In this document: in pieces, positions 25,527-31,783 of the stretch
Numbering within the stretch: position 1 is the stretch's first letter
Layout of the letters: every line of letters begins with the position of its first letter
From: a virus
Reading direction: 5' to 3' (one strand)
IMG/VR virus record: IMGVR_UViG_3300035092_000017
Location: 1-56,646 of that record
Length of the DNA: 56,646 nucleotides
The notes under the pieces: generated by a model
Told to the model about the DNA's origin: nothing
What the model saw: only the letters and a program-made list of their open reading frames with translations
The model's database searches: none
Made by a program: the position numbers and the translations under genes

Positions 25527-25640
25527 GATAGAAGCACACCTAATACAAAACTATTAGATTCGCTTGTACGGTTAGCTAAACCGTTGACATCATTCCCGGA
25601 TTGTGTTTTAGTTCTCTCGTGCAAGTGAAACCGCACAGCA
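25527..25640 (+). repeat. 114-bp perfect direct repeat, copy 1 (promoter/operator module)
   Basis: Bases 25527-25640 are identical to 27512-27625. The unit holds two dyads (CTAATA/TATTAG, and a pseudo-palindrome around ACGGTTAGCTAAACCGT) followed by a promoter. The identity drops downstream but the leader structure is conserved. Perfect identity over 114 bp implies recent duplication, gene conversion or strong selection. Confidence 0.95.
25584..25612 (+). promoter_or_regulatory. sigma70-type promoter, copy 1
   Basis: TTGACA (25584-25589, consensus -35), a 17-bp spacer and TTTAGT (25607-25612, 4 of 6 at -10). The dyad ACGGTTAGCTAAACCGT overlaps the -35 and would make a natural operator. Transcription would begin near 25619 and read into the 25732 gene. 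Confidence 0.7.
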
Positions 25641-25719
25641 TTAAACAAAATCAATTCGCTCCGGGCCGGCGGTCTGCTCGATTCTCCATCGGCCAGGTTT
25701 CACCCGTCGCGCCCGGAGC
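25625..25719 (+). ncRNA. structured 5' leader with predicted pseudoknot, copy 1
   Basis: GCTCCGGGC (25658-25666) pairs with GCCCGGAGC (25711-25719). GTGAAACC (25625-25632) lies upstream and is complementary to GGTTTCAC (25696-25703) inside the loop, so the two helices form a pseudoknot. The 3' arm is followed by GGAG 5 nt before ATG 25732, so folding could control translation. The stem covaries with copy 2 (27644-27706). This is a cis-acting leader, not a separate RNA. Confidence 0.65.
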
Positions 25720-25731
25720 TTTGGAGAAAAT

Positions 25732-26037
25732 ATGACTGATACAAAACATATCGGATCCGGAGTGAATGATCCTGAATGGCATGACAATACTCCGACTCCG
25801 TTTGAAATTGCTTATTACGCGCTAAATCATGCGGTGAAAGATAGAGTAGTCCACAGCCAAGAAGCAGATGATAGCAAAACTGCAATCAAAGCTTTGTTGG
25901 CCGAACGCGATCAACTCCGGGCCGCGCTCAAGACGGCAGTTCGGGTCATGCAAGATCACAACATCGACGAAGCAAGGGCCGGCGAGTTTGATCAGTTCAC
26001 GGACGCTCTCAACCTCGTTCCGGGCGTCACTCGCTAA
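25732..26037 (+). CDS. unknown 101-aa rightward early protein
   Basis: Start follows GGAG in the pseudoknot leader. Contains PTPFEIAYYALNHAVKDRVV and a helix AERDQLRAALKTAVRVMQDH, like many small phage early proteins. It is the only gene of its transcript, which ends at the terminator 26088-26116. Function unknown; tight control of a monocistronic early gene suggests a regulator or host-takeover factor. Confidence 0.65.
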   Translation: MTDTKHIGSGVNDPEWHDNTPTPFEIAYYALNHAVKDRVVHSQEADDSKTAIKALLAERDQLRAALKTAVRVMQDHNIDEARAGEFDQFTDALNLVPGVTR

Positions 26038-26087
26038 AGCGTTAGGCGAACGTGATGAAGCCAGAGAGCAACGAGACCGATTACAAA

Positions 26088-26116
26088 CCTCACCTTGATC
26101 TCTTGGTGGGGTTTTT
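26088..26116 (+). terminator. Rho-independent terminator of the 25732 transcript
   Basis: CCTCACC (26088-26094) and GGTGGGG (26105-26111) pair (one U-G), with a 10-nt loop and five T at 26112-26116. It lies 51 bp after the stop codon. Confidence 0.8.
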
Positions 26117-26134
26117 GATTTGGGTCTGTACGCT

Positions 26135-26169
26135 AAAAACCCGCCGGCCAGCTTGCGCCAACCGACGGG
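26135..26169 (-). terminator. Rho-independent terminator of the 27345-26200 operon
   Basis: On the leftward strand CCCGTCGG and CCGGCGGG form a stem (one mismatch) around a 14-nt loop with a GCGCAAGC inner hairpin, then TTTTT. It stands 31 bp past the stop of the 26200 gene and is back to back with the rightward terminator, insulating the two units. Confidence 0.8.
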
Positions 26170-26199
26170 CCGTAACAGACCGATGACTAATCGGCCGGT

Positions 26200-26535
26200 T
26201 TAAACCATTGCTGAAACGATTCGCTGTTTTGATTGGCCCATCGCAATCTTTTCAAATCGCTTACAAAGCTTCGCTGCCTGCTCCCGCGTTAACCCCTGTC
26301 CGCCATCCTGAATTTTTACGCTAATGTTAATTAACGTGTACCGTTTCTCCGGTCCCCAATTCGGAGTGTGCCCCTTGTACCAGCTATCAGGTTGACTCAT
26401 AAGACGATGTAGATCATTGCGATAATGACCGCGTGGCTTATCAGGAATACTAGCGGTGCCAGTCTTGCAATCGTGTAGTGGAAATCTCAATGAGATAACC
26501 TTACCGCAATCAGGGCAAAGTGCGATTTTGCTCAT
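26200..26535 (-). CDS. zinc-site protein, 111 aa
   Basis: The N-terminal CPDCGKVISLRFPLHDC is a compact zinc site; the remainder has LTREQAAKLCKRFEKIAMGQ, a helical C-terminus. Last gene before the leftward terminator. Function unknown. Confidence 0.65.
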   Translation of the reverse strand: MSKIALCPDCGKVISLRFPLHDCKTGTASIPDKPRGHYRNDLHRLMSQPDSWYKGHTPNWGPEKRYTLINISVKIQDGGQGLTREQAAKLCKRFEKIAMGQSKQRIVSAMV

Positions 26536-26765
26536 AACTTTTTGGTTGAATCAAGCCATCTGTTGCACGCGGTATTTAAACGCTCGGCTGTCCAGTGCGC
26601 GATTTCCTTTGCGTCTTTCAAATTTAGCTTGCGTTTGCCTTTCGTGAAATCGTACTGGCTTTTTGCCTTTCGCCTCTCCATCTCACCAGACGCAATTTCT
26701 CGCATCCGGTCACGCGCGGCGAGAGCAGCGCAAAATAGCTCGTGGGATTCATCAGGGTAATTCAT
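26532..26765 (-). CDS. unknown 77-aa protein
   Basis: Start set at ATG 26765 (MNYPDESHELFCAALAARDR), the first that fits the preceding stop. Highly charged helical composition (KRKLNLKDAKEIAHWTAERL). Overlaps the next gene by 4 bp. Possibly nucleic-acid binding; no family recognised. Confidence 0.6.
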   Translation of the reverse strand: MNYPDESHELFCAALAARDRMREIASGEMERRKAKSQYDFTKGKRKLNLKDAKEIAHWTAERLNTACNRWLDSTKKL

Positions 26766-26766
26766 A

Positions 26767-27024
26767 TCACCAGGTCGCAGTAAACCGAAGTTGGCTCGTA
26801 AATTTTGAACACGGCCCATCGCTATAGCGGCGAAAATGGCAAAGGACTTTGCGCCCACTATTGCGCAGTAGTCCGCCGATTGTCCGGTATTGTTTCTCCT
26901 TAACGAAGTCCCCATTCATGCCATTGATGAAAAGCAATGTAACATGCGGATCATTTGGATCGGAATTTCGCAACGCATATTCAGCCGACTTGCGAAGGTT
27001 TCGAGGGTAGTACGTCTTAGTCAT
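26767..27024 (-). CDS. unknown 85-aa protein
   Basis: Small alpha/beta protein with NDPHVTLLFINGMNGDFVKE and a basic C-terminal half. It lies 27 bp from the upstream gene. No function recognised. Confidence 0.6.
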   Translation of the reverse strand: MTKTYYPRNLRKSAEYALRNSDPNDPHVTLLFINGMNGDFVKEKQYRTIGGLLRNSGRKVLCHFRRYSDGPCSKFTSQLRFTATW

Positions 27025-27051
27025 AATCTGTTACTTTCGTTCACGCTGCGT

Positions 27052-27345
27052 TTATGTACAACAACCACAACACGGAGCATCTTCGCAGCGTCCGCGCGAA
27101 TTTTGGGTGAAGCTATGGCCCGATGATAATCGAACCACTGTTAAGCCTTGCCGCGCTAATCTCCGATCACTGGCCAGCGTGCCAGGTTCAAGACCTGCAG
27201 CTTCATCTTCGTCATAGGTCGATTCATCCCGACAGCCGGCATGTTCCGCCCGCCCCTTGCCGTAGAAGTTGATTGTGTCCCCGCGTTGAATTGGCTCTCC
27301 GCAAGCCGCGCATTTGCCAGGATACTTAGCGATCATTGTCTTCAT
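27052..27345 (-). CDS. small zinc-finger protein, 97 aa
   Basis: Residues 6-40 match a recurring phage zinc module: AKYPGKCAACGEPIQRGDTI, then FYGKGRAEHAGC, a four-ligand site. The C-terminus is also Cys-rich (CEDAPCCGCC). First gene of the second leftward early unit, right after leader copy B. Function unknown. Confidence 0.72.
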   Translation of the reverse strand: MKTMIAKYPGKCAACGEPIQRGDTINFYGKGRAEHAGCRDESTYDEDEAAGLEPGTLASDRRLARQGLTVVRLSSGHSFTQNSRGRCEDAPCCGCCT

Positions 27346-27362
27346 TGCTTATCACTTTCAAA

Positions 27363-27435
27363 TCCCCGTTGCGCTGTGCGCAGTGTGCCAAGGAAAGCAC
27401 AAGCGTACGGCCGCAAGCCATACTCACAACGGGGA
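27363..27435 (-). promoter_or_regulatory. structured 5' leader, copy B (covaries with copy A)
   Basis: CCCCGTTG (27364-27371) pairs with CAACGGGG (27427-27434), extended by a T-A pair. Inside, the leftward strand can form three hairpins (TATGGC/GCCGTA, GTGC/GCAC, TGCGC/GCGCA). Same flanks as copy A (ATTTG after the stem, AAACTTATTT before it) and the same position in front of the first gene of a leftward unit. Confidence 0.75.
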
Positions 27436-27511
27436 AATAAGTTTTACTGCGCACACCTACACAATCGATCCAACCGTCCAAATGGTAAAGGAAATTATCA
27501 CCTTCCTGTAC

Positions 27512-27625
27512 GATAGAAGCACACCTAATACAAAACTATTAGATTCGCTTGTACGGTTAGCTAAACCGTTGACATCATTCCCGGATTGTGTTTTAGTTCT
27601 CTCGTGCAAGTGAAACCGCACAGCA
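27512..27625 (+). repeat. 114-bp perfect direct repeat, copy 2
   Basis: Identical to 25527-25640 (offset 1985 bp). Carries the same dyads and promoter. Sequences on both sides are also related but diverged, so the whole divergent control region was duplicated along with, or before, its flanking genes. Confidence 0.95.
27569..27597 (+). promoter_or_regulatory. sigma70-type promoter, copy 2
   Basis: TTGACA (27569-27574), 17-bp spacer, TTTAGT (27592-27597), identical to copy 1, with the same overlapping dyad. Drives the 27767 and probably the 28113-28528 genes, subject to the terminator at 28050. Confidence 0.7.
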
Positions 27626-27706
27626 ATAAATCAAAATCAATTCGCTCCGGCTCGGCGGGTCTGCTCGATTCTCCAGACAGCAGGTTTCACCCCGTCGGGT
27701 CGGAGC
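27610..27706 (+). ncRNA. structured 5' leader with predicted pseudoknot, copy 2
   Basis: GCTCCGGCTC (27644-27653) pairs with GGGTCGGAGC (27697-27706). GTGAAACC (27610-27617) can pair with GGTTTCAC (27683-27690). Against copy 1, the lower stem changes G-C to C-G at one pair, with G-U and U-G at two others, keeping the helix. Here no start codon follows the GGAG at once; the gene begins about 60 bp later, after a 7-bp dyad (AGCCCAA/TTGGGCT). Confidence 0.65.
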
Positions 27707-27766
27707 TTTGGAGAAATACTAGCACAGCCCAAATTGGGCTTCACCATTTGACCTATAAACCGTCTT

Positions 27767-28027
27767 ATGAAACGATTTCAATTCACTTGCTCGGCTTTTC
27801 AGGATGACAGCCTTGTCAGTATGCCGGGATTTTCCCATCGTTCGCAACCGTTCAAGGTCCGGGTCTGCTGGTATCCATTTGAAGAATGGTTCATCAAAGC
27901 TTGGGTTTATGCTCGTAATCGCCGCCATGCCGTAAAACAGCTAGAGCGTAACGGCATAGCAAATGTCCGCGACCTTGACGAAGGAAAACTCGATAAGAAT
28001 TGCCCAAAGGCATTTGCAAATCTCTAA
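27767..28027 (+). CDS. unknown 86-aa protein
   Basis: Contains CWYPFEEWFIKAWVYARNRR then HAVKQLERNGIANVRDLDEG, Trp/Tyr and charge-rich, like small phage early regulators. No clear Shine-Dalgarno; the upstream segment holds a dyad. Ends 22 bp before a strong terminator. Function unknown. Confidence 0.6.
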   Translation: MKRFQFTCSAFQDDSLVSMPGFSHRSQPFKVRVCWYPFEEWFIKAWVYARNRRHAVKQLERNGIANVRDLDEGKLDKNCPKAFANL

Positions 28028-28049
28028 TACGCTAAAGTGTGACATTCAC

Positions 28050-28077
28050 CCCGTGGTTTCATCGCCACGGGTTTTTT
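28050..28077 (+). terminator. Rho-independent terminator after the 27767 gene
   Basis: CCCGTGG (28050-28056), 8-nt loop, CCACGGG (28065-28071), then six T. A textbook structure. Confidence 0.88.
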
Positions 28078-28112
28078 GTTGACCGGATAGGCTGATTACG
28101 GGACATTCCCGC

Positions 28113-28421
28113 GTGCCTTTTGACACTGAGACTGCCACGCAAGCCGCGTTTGACTCGCACGCAGAGGATAGCAGGCGCCGTCATCCTCATCCTCTCCAGC
28201 AATGTGCCGATATGCAGGAACGACTTCGTGAGATTGTCCTGAACCCTGAAACTGAACCTGGGAAGGCAGCGCAATGCGCGTCCGCGTGGGAGAGATTAGA
28301 AGCTCGCAAGGCTGTGCTCAAGGGCCGGCCCGCGAACACCTCACAAAGCATTCGCGAACCCAAGCAACCCAAGTCCAAGAAGCCAGTCGTTCAACCGCTG
28401 GATAACCTGCCCGAAGCATGA
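28113..28421 (+). CDS. unknown 102-aa charged protein
   Basis: Starts with GTG at 28113 (MPFDTETATQAAFDSHAEDS). Helical and charged (ADMQERLREIVLN, AWERLEARKAVLKG), with a Pro/Lys/Gln tail. Followed by a coupled membrane peptide. A DNA-binding or small-terminase-like role cannot be excluded; no motif supports one. Confidence 0.55.
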   Translation: MPFDTETATQAAFDSHAEDSRRRHPHPLQQCADMQERLREIVLNPETEPGKAAQCASAWERLEARKAVLKGRPANTSQSIREPKQPKSKKPVVQPLDNLPEA

Positions 28422-28528
28422 AGAATATAGACTGGTCTGAAATATGCTTGTGCGCCATGGTTTACGGCACACCGATTGTCGTAGCGATTGTGCTTTTCTG
28501 GCTTCTGTCTTCTCGCTTACCACGATAA
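28418..28528 (+). CDS. 36-aa single-pass membrane peptide
   Basis: Reads MKNIDWSEICLCAMVYGTPI then a hydrophobic stretch (VVAIVLFWLLSS) and a basic end (RLPR). The start overlaps the previous stop (ATGA). Function unknown; may be a small inner-membrane toxin or regulator. Confidence 0.55.
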   Translation: MKNIDWSEICLCAMVYGTPIVVAIVLFWLLSSRLPR

Positions 28529-28534
28529 GCCCAC

Positions 28535-28694
28535 CTAATACAACCCCACTAGATGTATTAGCAAAACCTTAGCGCACAAGATCCGATATATTTAATCGGG
28601 GGATTTGACTTTGGAAGTGGCGGGCTGCACTTAGGCGTTTCACGGTTAGCTAATCCGTTACTCCGTTTGTTCCCAGCCGCAGCCCATAACCCGC
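28535..28694 (+). promoter_or_regulatory. decayed third copy of the control module (non-coding 28529-28867)
   Basis: Shares with the 114-bp repeats CACCTAATACA, now in a longer dyad (CTAATACA 28535-28542 / TGTATTAG 28554-28561), and CACGGTTAGCTAATCCGTTA (28641-28660). The TTGACA has become TTACTC, so the promoter is probably dead. A GGGCTGC/GCAGCCC stem (28622-28628 / 28679-28685) encloses the operator-like dyad. The remainder of the 339-bp gap has GAATGCTT twice and no gene I can support. Confidence 0.5.
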
Positions 28695-28867
28695 TGCTAC
28701 TATCATGCTGCCATCCTGCCGGCCAGTGTCAAGCCAGAAGGAAAAGGAATGCTTAAGAATGCTTCCAGCCCAGACCGTCCCGGCACCCTGGCCATGGCAC
28801 CATCCTAAGCACCCCCGGCTGTTTCAGTCATACCCCTCTTTATAGACAGGCTATTTTTGTGGAAAAA

Positions 28868-29104
28868 CTACACTATCTTCCGAATAACCCAGTCCGACTG
28901 ATTTGTTTTGGATTGGCTCCGGGTTAGCTTTGTTCCGATTATAGCTTGGTTTGTTAGCTGGTGCCAAACCGGATAATCAAAGCTCGGGGTTCCAAGTTTA
29001 AAGAAAGCGAAATCTCCGGCCTTTACGGTTTCTCCGTTTACTAGTTTTCGATAGCCATCGGGGATCGCTACTTCTCTGATTTTGAATACAGCTTTAATTT
29101 TCAT
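28868..29104 (-). CDS. unknown 78-aa protein
   Basis: Small beta-rich product with DGYRKLVNGETVKAGDFAFF and PSFDYPVWHQLTNQAIIGTK, a pattern I recognise from short phage proteins with a repeated ligand-binding-like strand. Last gene of the leftward replication block. Function unknown. Confidence 0.62.
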   Translation of the reverse strand: MKIKAVFKIREVAIPDGYRKLVNGETVKAGDFAFFKLGTPSFDYPVWHQLTNQAIIGTKLTRSQSKTNQSDWVIRKIV

Positions 29105-29116
29105 GTGTAAAACCAG

Positions 29117-29413
29117 TTACTGCGAAGCTCTATGGCGTGATAATGCGTCTTTGCCCATCTGAGCCATGTTAATTTTCACAGCAAGGGGTTTTCGTTCATA
29201 GGATTGCTTTCCTGACCATTCGGCGGCGGTTAGTCCATCTTTGGGGAGTAATCCGGGAAAGGATTTAGAGATTCGTAGGCGAACTTGTTTTTCGATCGTG
29301 CATTTGCGTTCCTTGTCCTGGGGATGAGTTCCACGCTGGATGGGGTCCAGTGGACAGGAGTTTACGGAGCAGTGATCGAAACGAGGGCAAAGTTGGTAAG
29401 GTTCAGGGTTCAT
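29117..29413 (-). CDS. Cys-rich 98-aa protein
   Basis: Has LCPRFDHCSVNSCPLDP near the N-terminus (a four-Cys cluster) and CTIEKQVRLRISKSFPG, then a basic C-terminal half. A family of phage proteins with this opening and a 'C..F..CSVN.CPLD' core exists; no function known to me. Confidence 0.65.
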   Translation of the reverse strand: MNPEPYQLCPRFDHCSVNSCPLDPIQRGTHPQDKERKCTIEKQVRLRISKSFPGLLPKDGLTAAEWSGKQSYERKPLAVKINMAQMGKDALSRHRASQ

Positions 29414-29448
29414 AGGGCTTTAGCGAATTGGAATGGGGTCATAGGGTT

Positions 29449-29835
29449 TTAAGGTTTGGTGTCACAAGGTTCACCGCAGGCATTGCATGAGAGCCAGTGG
29501 GTTCCATGAAGTCCACCTTCGATTGAGAAAGTGGCACTACAGCATTTAGAGCTTTTGTTTCCCAGGAGCAGATTCAATGGCCTTACTGAATCCTTTCCTT
29601 CCGGTTTAGGGTCGAGTTGGTTGGCTTCACGGTCGATAGCAGCAGCGGCAGAACGAGCCAATCTTGCATCTGGCGCTTCGTCGTGCAAAAATCTTCCAGA
29701 GCGAACTATTTCAGCCGCCCACCTGAGAGCATCGGCTTGGATTTGGCGGATGATTTGGATACGGGGCTTTGGGTTAATGATGGTCCAGGGGACTTGAGTC
29801 TCCCAATCCTCGGCAGGTTTCAGGTTGGCTGGCAT
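29449..29835 (-). CDS. unknown 128-aa protein with a C-terminal zinc site; paralogue of the 41480 gene
   Basis: The helical region IRQIQADALRWAAEIV followed by REANQLDPKPEG matches IRKIQANALRWATQEV and EQANQLDPQNEK of the 41480 gene. A C-terminal zinc-ribbon follows (SKCCSATFS ... LSCNACGEPC) that the other lacks. Two copies on opposite sides of the genome show intragenomic duplication. Function unknown. Confidence 0.65.
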   Translation of the reverse strand: MPANLKPAEDWETQVPWTIINPKPRIQIIRQIQADALRWAAEIVRSGRFLHDEAPDARLARSAAAAIDREANQLDPKPEGKDSVRPLNLLLGNKSSKCCSATFSIEGGLHGTHWLSCNACGEPCDTKP

Positions 29836-30083
29836 GGAACAATACGGGTTGAGTTGATGCGGAGTTCAATTTCACGGTTAAGGTACCATTGGGCTTTTTG
29901 AAGGTCTTCGAGTGGATTTCCTTTTTGCTCTGCTCTAGCTATGTATTTAACTACGTTGCCAAGATTAAAGTTCAAGGACCAGTCTTCGATAACCTCAATG
30001 ACTTCTATTTTACCATGGTTGTAGTGGGCTGGGTGATCGACTTTGTTCAGGGAACAACTCTGATTGGTCAGGTTGGATGACAT
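29820..30083 (-). CDS. DUF3310-like phage protein
   Basis: The 87-aa product has VDHPAHYNHGKIEVIEVIED, WSLNFNLGNVVKYIARAEQK and DLQKAQWYLNREIE, the three conserved blocks of DUF3310, a widespread phage family often beside replication genes and sometimes annotated as a nucleotide kinase. Biochemical role unproven. Its start overlaps another small frame by 74 bp. Confidence 0.85.
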   Translation of the reverse strand: MSSNLTNQSCSLNKVDHPAHYNHGKIEVIEVIEDWSLNFNLGNVVKYIARAEQKGNPLEDLQKAQWYLNREIELRINSTRIVPCQPT

Positions 30084-30198
30084 AGGCGGTGTAATGGGCT
30101 GGTTGTTTGTGGATGAGGTTGGTGATGTGTTGATCAGGACGGAGGGATTCGCAGAAGGTGAGTAGTTCAGAGCCGATCAGGGTGTGGATGGTGGTCAT
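30010..30198 (-). CDS. possible 62-aa gene coupled to the initiator gene
   Basis: ATG 30198 overlaps the initiator stop (ATGA). The first 40 residues look natural (MTTIHTLIGSELLTFCESLR), but the last part overlaps the DUF3310 start in another frame and reads Ser/Pro-rich. Probably expressed by coupling; could be chance. Confidence 0.45.
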   Translation of the reverse strand: MTTIHTLIGSELLTFCESLRPDQHITNLIHKQPAHYTAYVIQPDQSELFPEQSRSPSPLQPW

Positions 30199-30932
30199 GG
30201 GGTGCCGTCCAGGGCTTTACGTTGAGAATCGGTCAGCAGGTCGGATTTTCCGATGGACACCAAATAGCGAGCGCCTTCGAGTAATTCTTCCGGCGTGATG
30301 GTGCCGTTTGATACCGGATAAGAAGGCGGTGGTTTGGGTGGTGGTTTTGACGTATCTATTCCCATTCGCCGCGCGAATTCGGCGGCTTGGTCGAGTAGCT
30401 TTTGTTTGAGAGCGCCTGAAGCGGCATCAGCCTGTCGGATTGTGATCCAGTAAAGCTGGTAGTCGGAGGGCCCCTTACCCCCCCGAACTGAACGAACTGC
30501 TCCCCCCTCCGGTTGGGGGATCACTGATGGATCAGGGGGATAGGGGTTCAGAGCTTGAACCCTTTTCCGGTCATGGTGAACCCTTTTAGCGTTCACGGTG
30601 AACCCTTTTATTGCCGAAATGGGTTCATCCTGAACCGTTTTATCGCCTGAATAGGGTTCATGGTGAACCGTTTTATGGACTATTTGGATGCGGTTGGTGT
30701 TTCCCCGGCCTTTGGCTGGGATGATGATTATTTTGCCCTGTTCTTTGAGCCAGTGGATGCACCTTTTAACGGTCGATCTGGAACAGAAAGTTCGGTCGGA
30801 AATGGTGTTTATGGCGGGCCATGTTTCCCCGGCGTCGTTGGCCATGTCTGCGAGGACTACAAAAACGAACTTTTGAGCCGAAACTTGGAAGTCCATATCG
30901 TCCCAAGCAGCCTTTAGGTGGTGCCAACTCAT
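30195..30932 (-). CDS. HTH replication-initiator-like protein (lambda O-like arrangement)
   Basis: Encodes 245 aa. The N-terminal 75 residues are an HTH_36-type winged helix: SAQKFVFVVLADMANDAGET, then FCSRSTVKRCIHWLKEQGKI with a wing IIIPAKGRGNTNRIQIV. A repeat-encoded linker follows, encoded by the iteron-like DNA (30545-30675). The C-terminal half includes a Pro-rich run and LYWITIRQADAASGALKQKL. Phage initiators of this layout bind repeats inside their own gene and load a helicase. The helicase loader or helicase gene was not found, so host helicase use is likely. Confidence 0.7.
   Translation of the reverse strand: MSWHHLKAAWDDMDFQVSAQKFVFVVLADMANDAGETWPAINTISDRTFCSRSTVKRCIHWLKEQGKIIIIPAKGRGNTNRIQIVHKTVHHEPYSGDKTVQDEPISAIKGFTVNAKRVHHDRKRVQALNPYPPDPSVIPQPEGGAVRSVRGGKGPSDYQLYWITIRQADAASGALKQKLLDQAAEFARRMGIDTSKPPPKPPPSYPVSNGTITPEELLEGARYLVSIGKSDLLTDSQRKALDGTP
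30545..30675. repeat. five phased iteron-like repeats: candidate replication origin
   Basis: The half-site TGAACC recurs at 30556, 30577, 30599, 30631 and 30664, spaced 21, 22, 32 and 33 bp, close to two and three turns of the helix. Most carry an inverted GGTTCA partner (GGTTCA-N3-TGAACC at the last two), and all are followed by CTTTT or GTTTTA. They lie inside the initiator-like gene, as in lambda ori. Unwinding would be expected in the T-rich spacers. Confidence 0.7.
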
Positions 30933-31414
30933 TTGGATTGGATTTCGACTTGTTCCTCGGTCGATTTGATGAAATCGCGCACTTCCTGATCCATCTTCAG
31001 GGCTAAGGCGGTTAATCGTTCCGGTAGTTCCTCGTCTTTATCCATGATATACATCAGCGTCGAAAAAAGCCTTGAAAGGTCTCCTGCAAAAAATTCGTTG
31101 GCAAAGTTGGTTAGGGCCATACTGAACAAAGCTCCGGTTGAATTTCCGACAAGCATATTACCGGCAACTTTTTCCCACAGTCTTACGGCATGATCCTTTT
31201 TCTCAGCGTGGCACTCATCGCAGAGCGTTATGAGGCAAAAGGGCGGGTAATCCCATGGCTCCCGGCCTGGGATGTAATACCTGTGGTGAACGTGAAGCGG
31301 CTTCTCCATTTCATAACATTCGGTGCAACTCCAATCGTCACGTTGTAAAATCTCCAGCCGCTTGCGTTGCCAGCGCGGATCTTTCATCTTTTCTGAATAC
31401 GGTACGTAGCTCAT
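30929..31414 (-). CDS. HNH endonuclease, 161 aa
   Basis: Contains DPRWQRKRLEILQRDDWSCT then ECYEMEKPLHVHHRYYIPG and LITLCDECHAEKKDH, a canonical HNH core with two Cys pairs for structural zinc. The rest is helical. Unlike the two HNH genes in the virion block it lies in frame with its operon (ATGA overlaps), so it may be a domesticated nuclease in replication or packaging rather than a mobile element. Confidence 0.82.
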   Translation of the reverse strand: MSYVPYSEKMKDPRWQRKRLEILQRDDWSCTECYEMEKPLHVHHRYYIPGREPWDYPPFCLITLCDECHAEKKDHAVRLWEKVAGNMLVGNSTGALFSMALTNFANEFFAGDLSRLFSTLMYIMDKDEELPERLTALALKMDQEVRDFIKSTEEQVEIQSK

Positions 31415-31569
31415 ATCTTCATCCCTCTTTTCAATCGGTCACGAACTAGGGCTTTTGCGGCATCCCAGGTGGTGGTGAAGCTGGTTCTTTCAGTCGGCCA
31501 CAGGATCGCGTATCCGGTGCGTGTCTTGCGGATGGTAATGCCGTGGTAGACGGCGGATTTTTTGATCAA
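31411..31569 (-). CDS. 52-aa protein with TTG start
   Basis: TTG 31569 is preceded by GGAGGA at the proper distance, the strongest ribosome site in this block. Product: IKKSAVYHGITIRKTRTGYA then ILWPTERTSFTTTWDAAKAL, a small beta-beta-alpha pattern. Stop overlaps the HNH start (ATGA). Function unknown. Confidence 0.7.
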   Translation of the reverse strand: MIKKSAVYHGITIRKTRTGYAILWPTERTSFTTTWDAAKALVRDRLKRGMKI

Positions 31570-31589
31570 CTATCCTCCAGTGCAGAATA

Positions 31590-31661
31590 GGCTCCGCCCC
31601 CGTTAACCCAGGCCGACGAGACACGGCATAGCGCCATGAAGCTGCCCACGTTGACGGAGCC
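31590..31661 (-). promoter_or_regulatory. structured leader before the 31569 gene
   Basis: GGCTCCG (31590-31596) pairs with CGGAGCC (31655-31661). The loop contains a CATGGCGCTATG hairpin on the leftward strand. Located just upstream of the ribosome site, like copies A and B and 17097. The remainder of the gap 31662-31783 holds no gene I can support. Confidence 0.55.
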
Positions 31662-31783
31662 GATTCTAAACTTGAGAGATTTTTGCATATCCCGTCGTTT
31701 TTTCAAGGGCGGGGTAAGCGCCCCAATTTTGCTCTGCCCGCGATGTTAGCCTCTGGACCGAAGCCGTCAAGGATTATTCTGAA

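Noticed and set aside
27363-27435. tRNA gene in leader copy B
   Set aside because: The 8-bp end stem and three inner hairpins suggest a cloverleaf, but there is no T-loop consensus, anticodon arm of the right size or CCA-type end.
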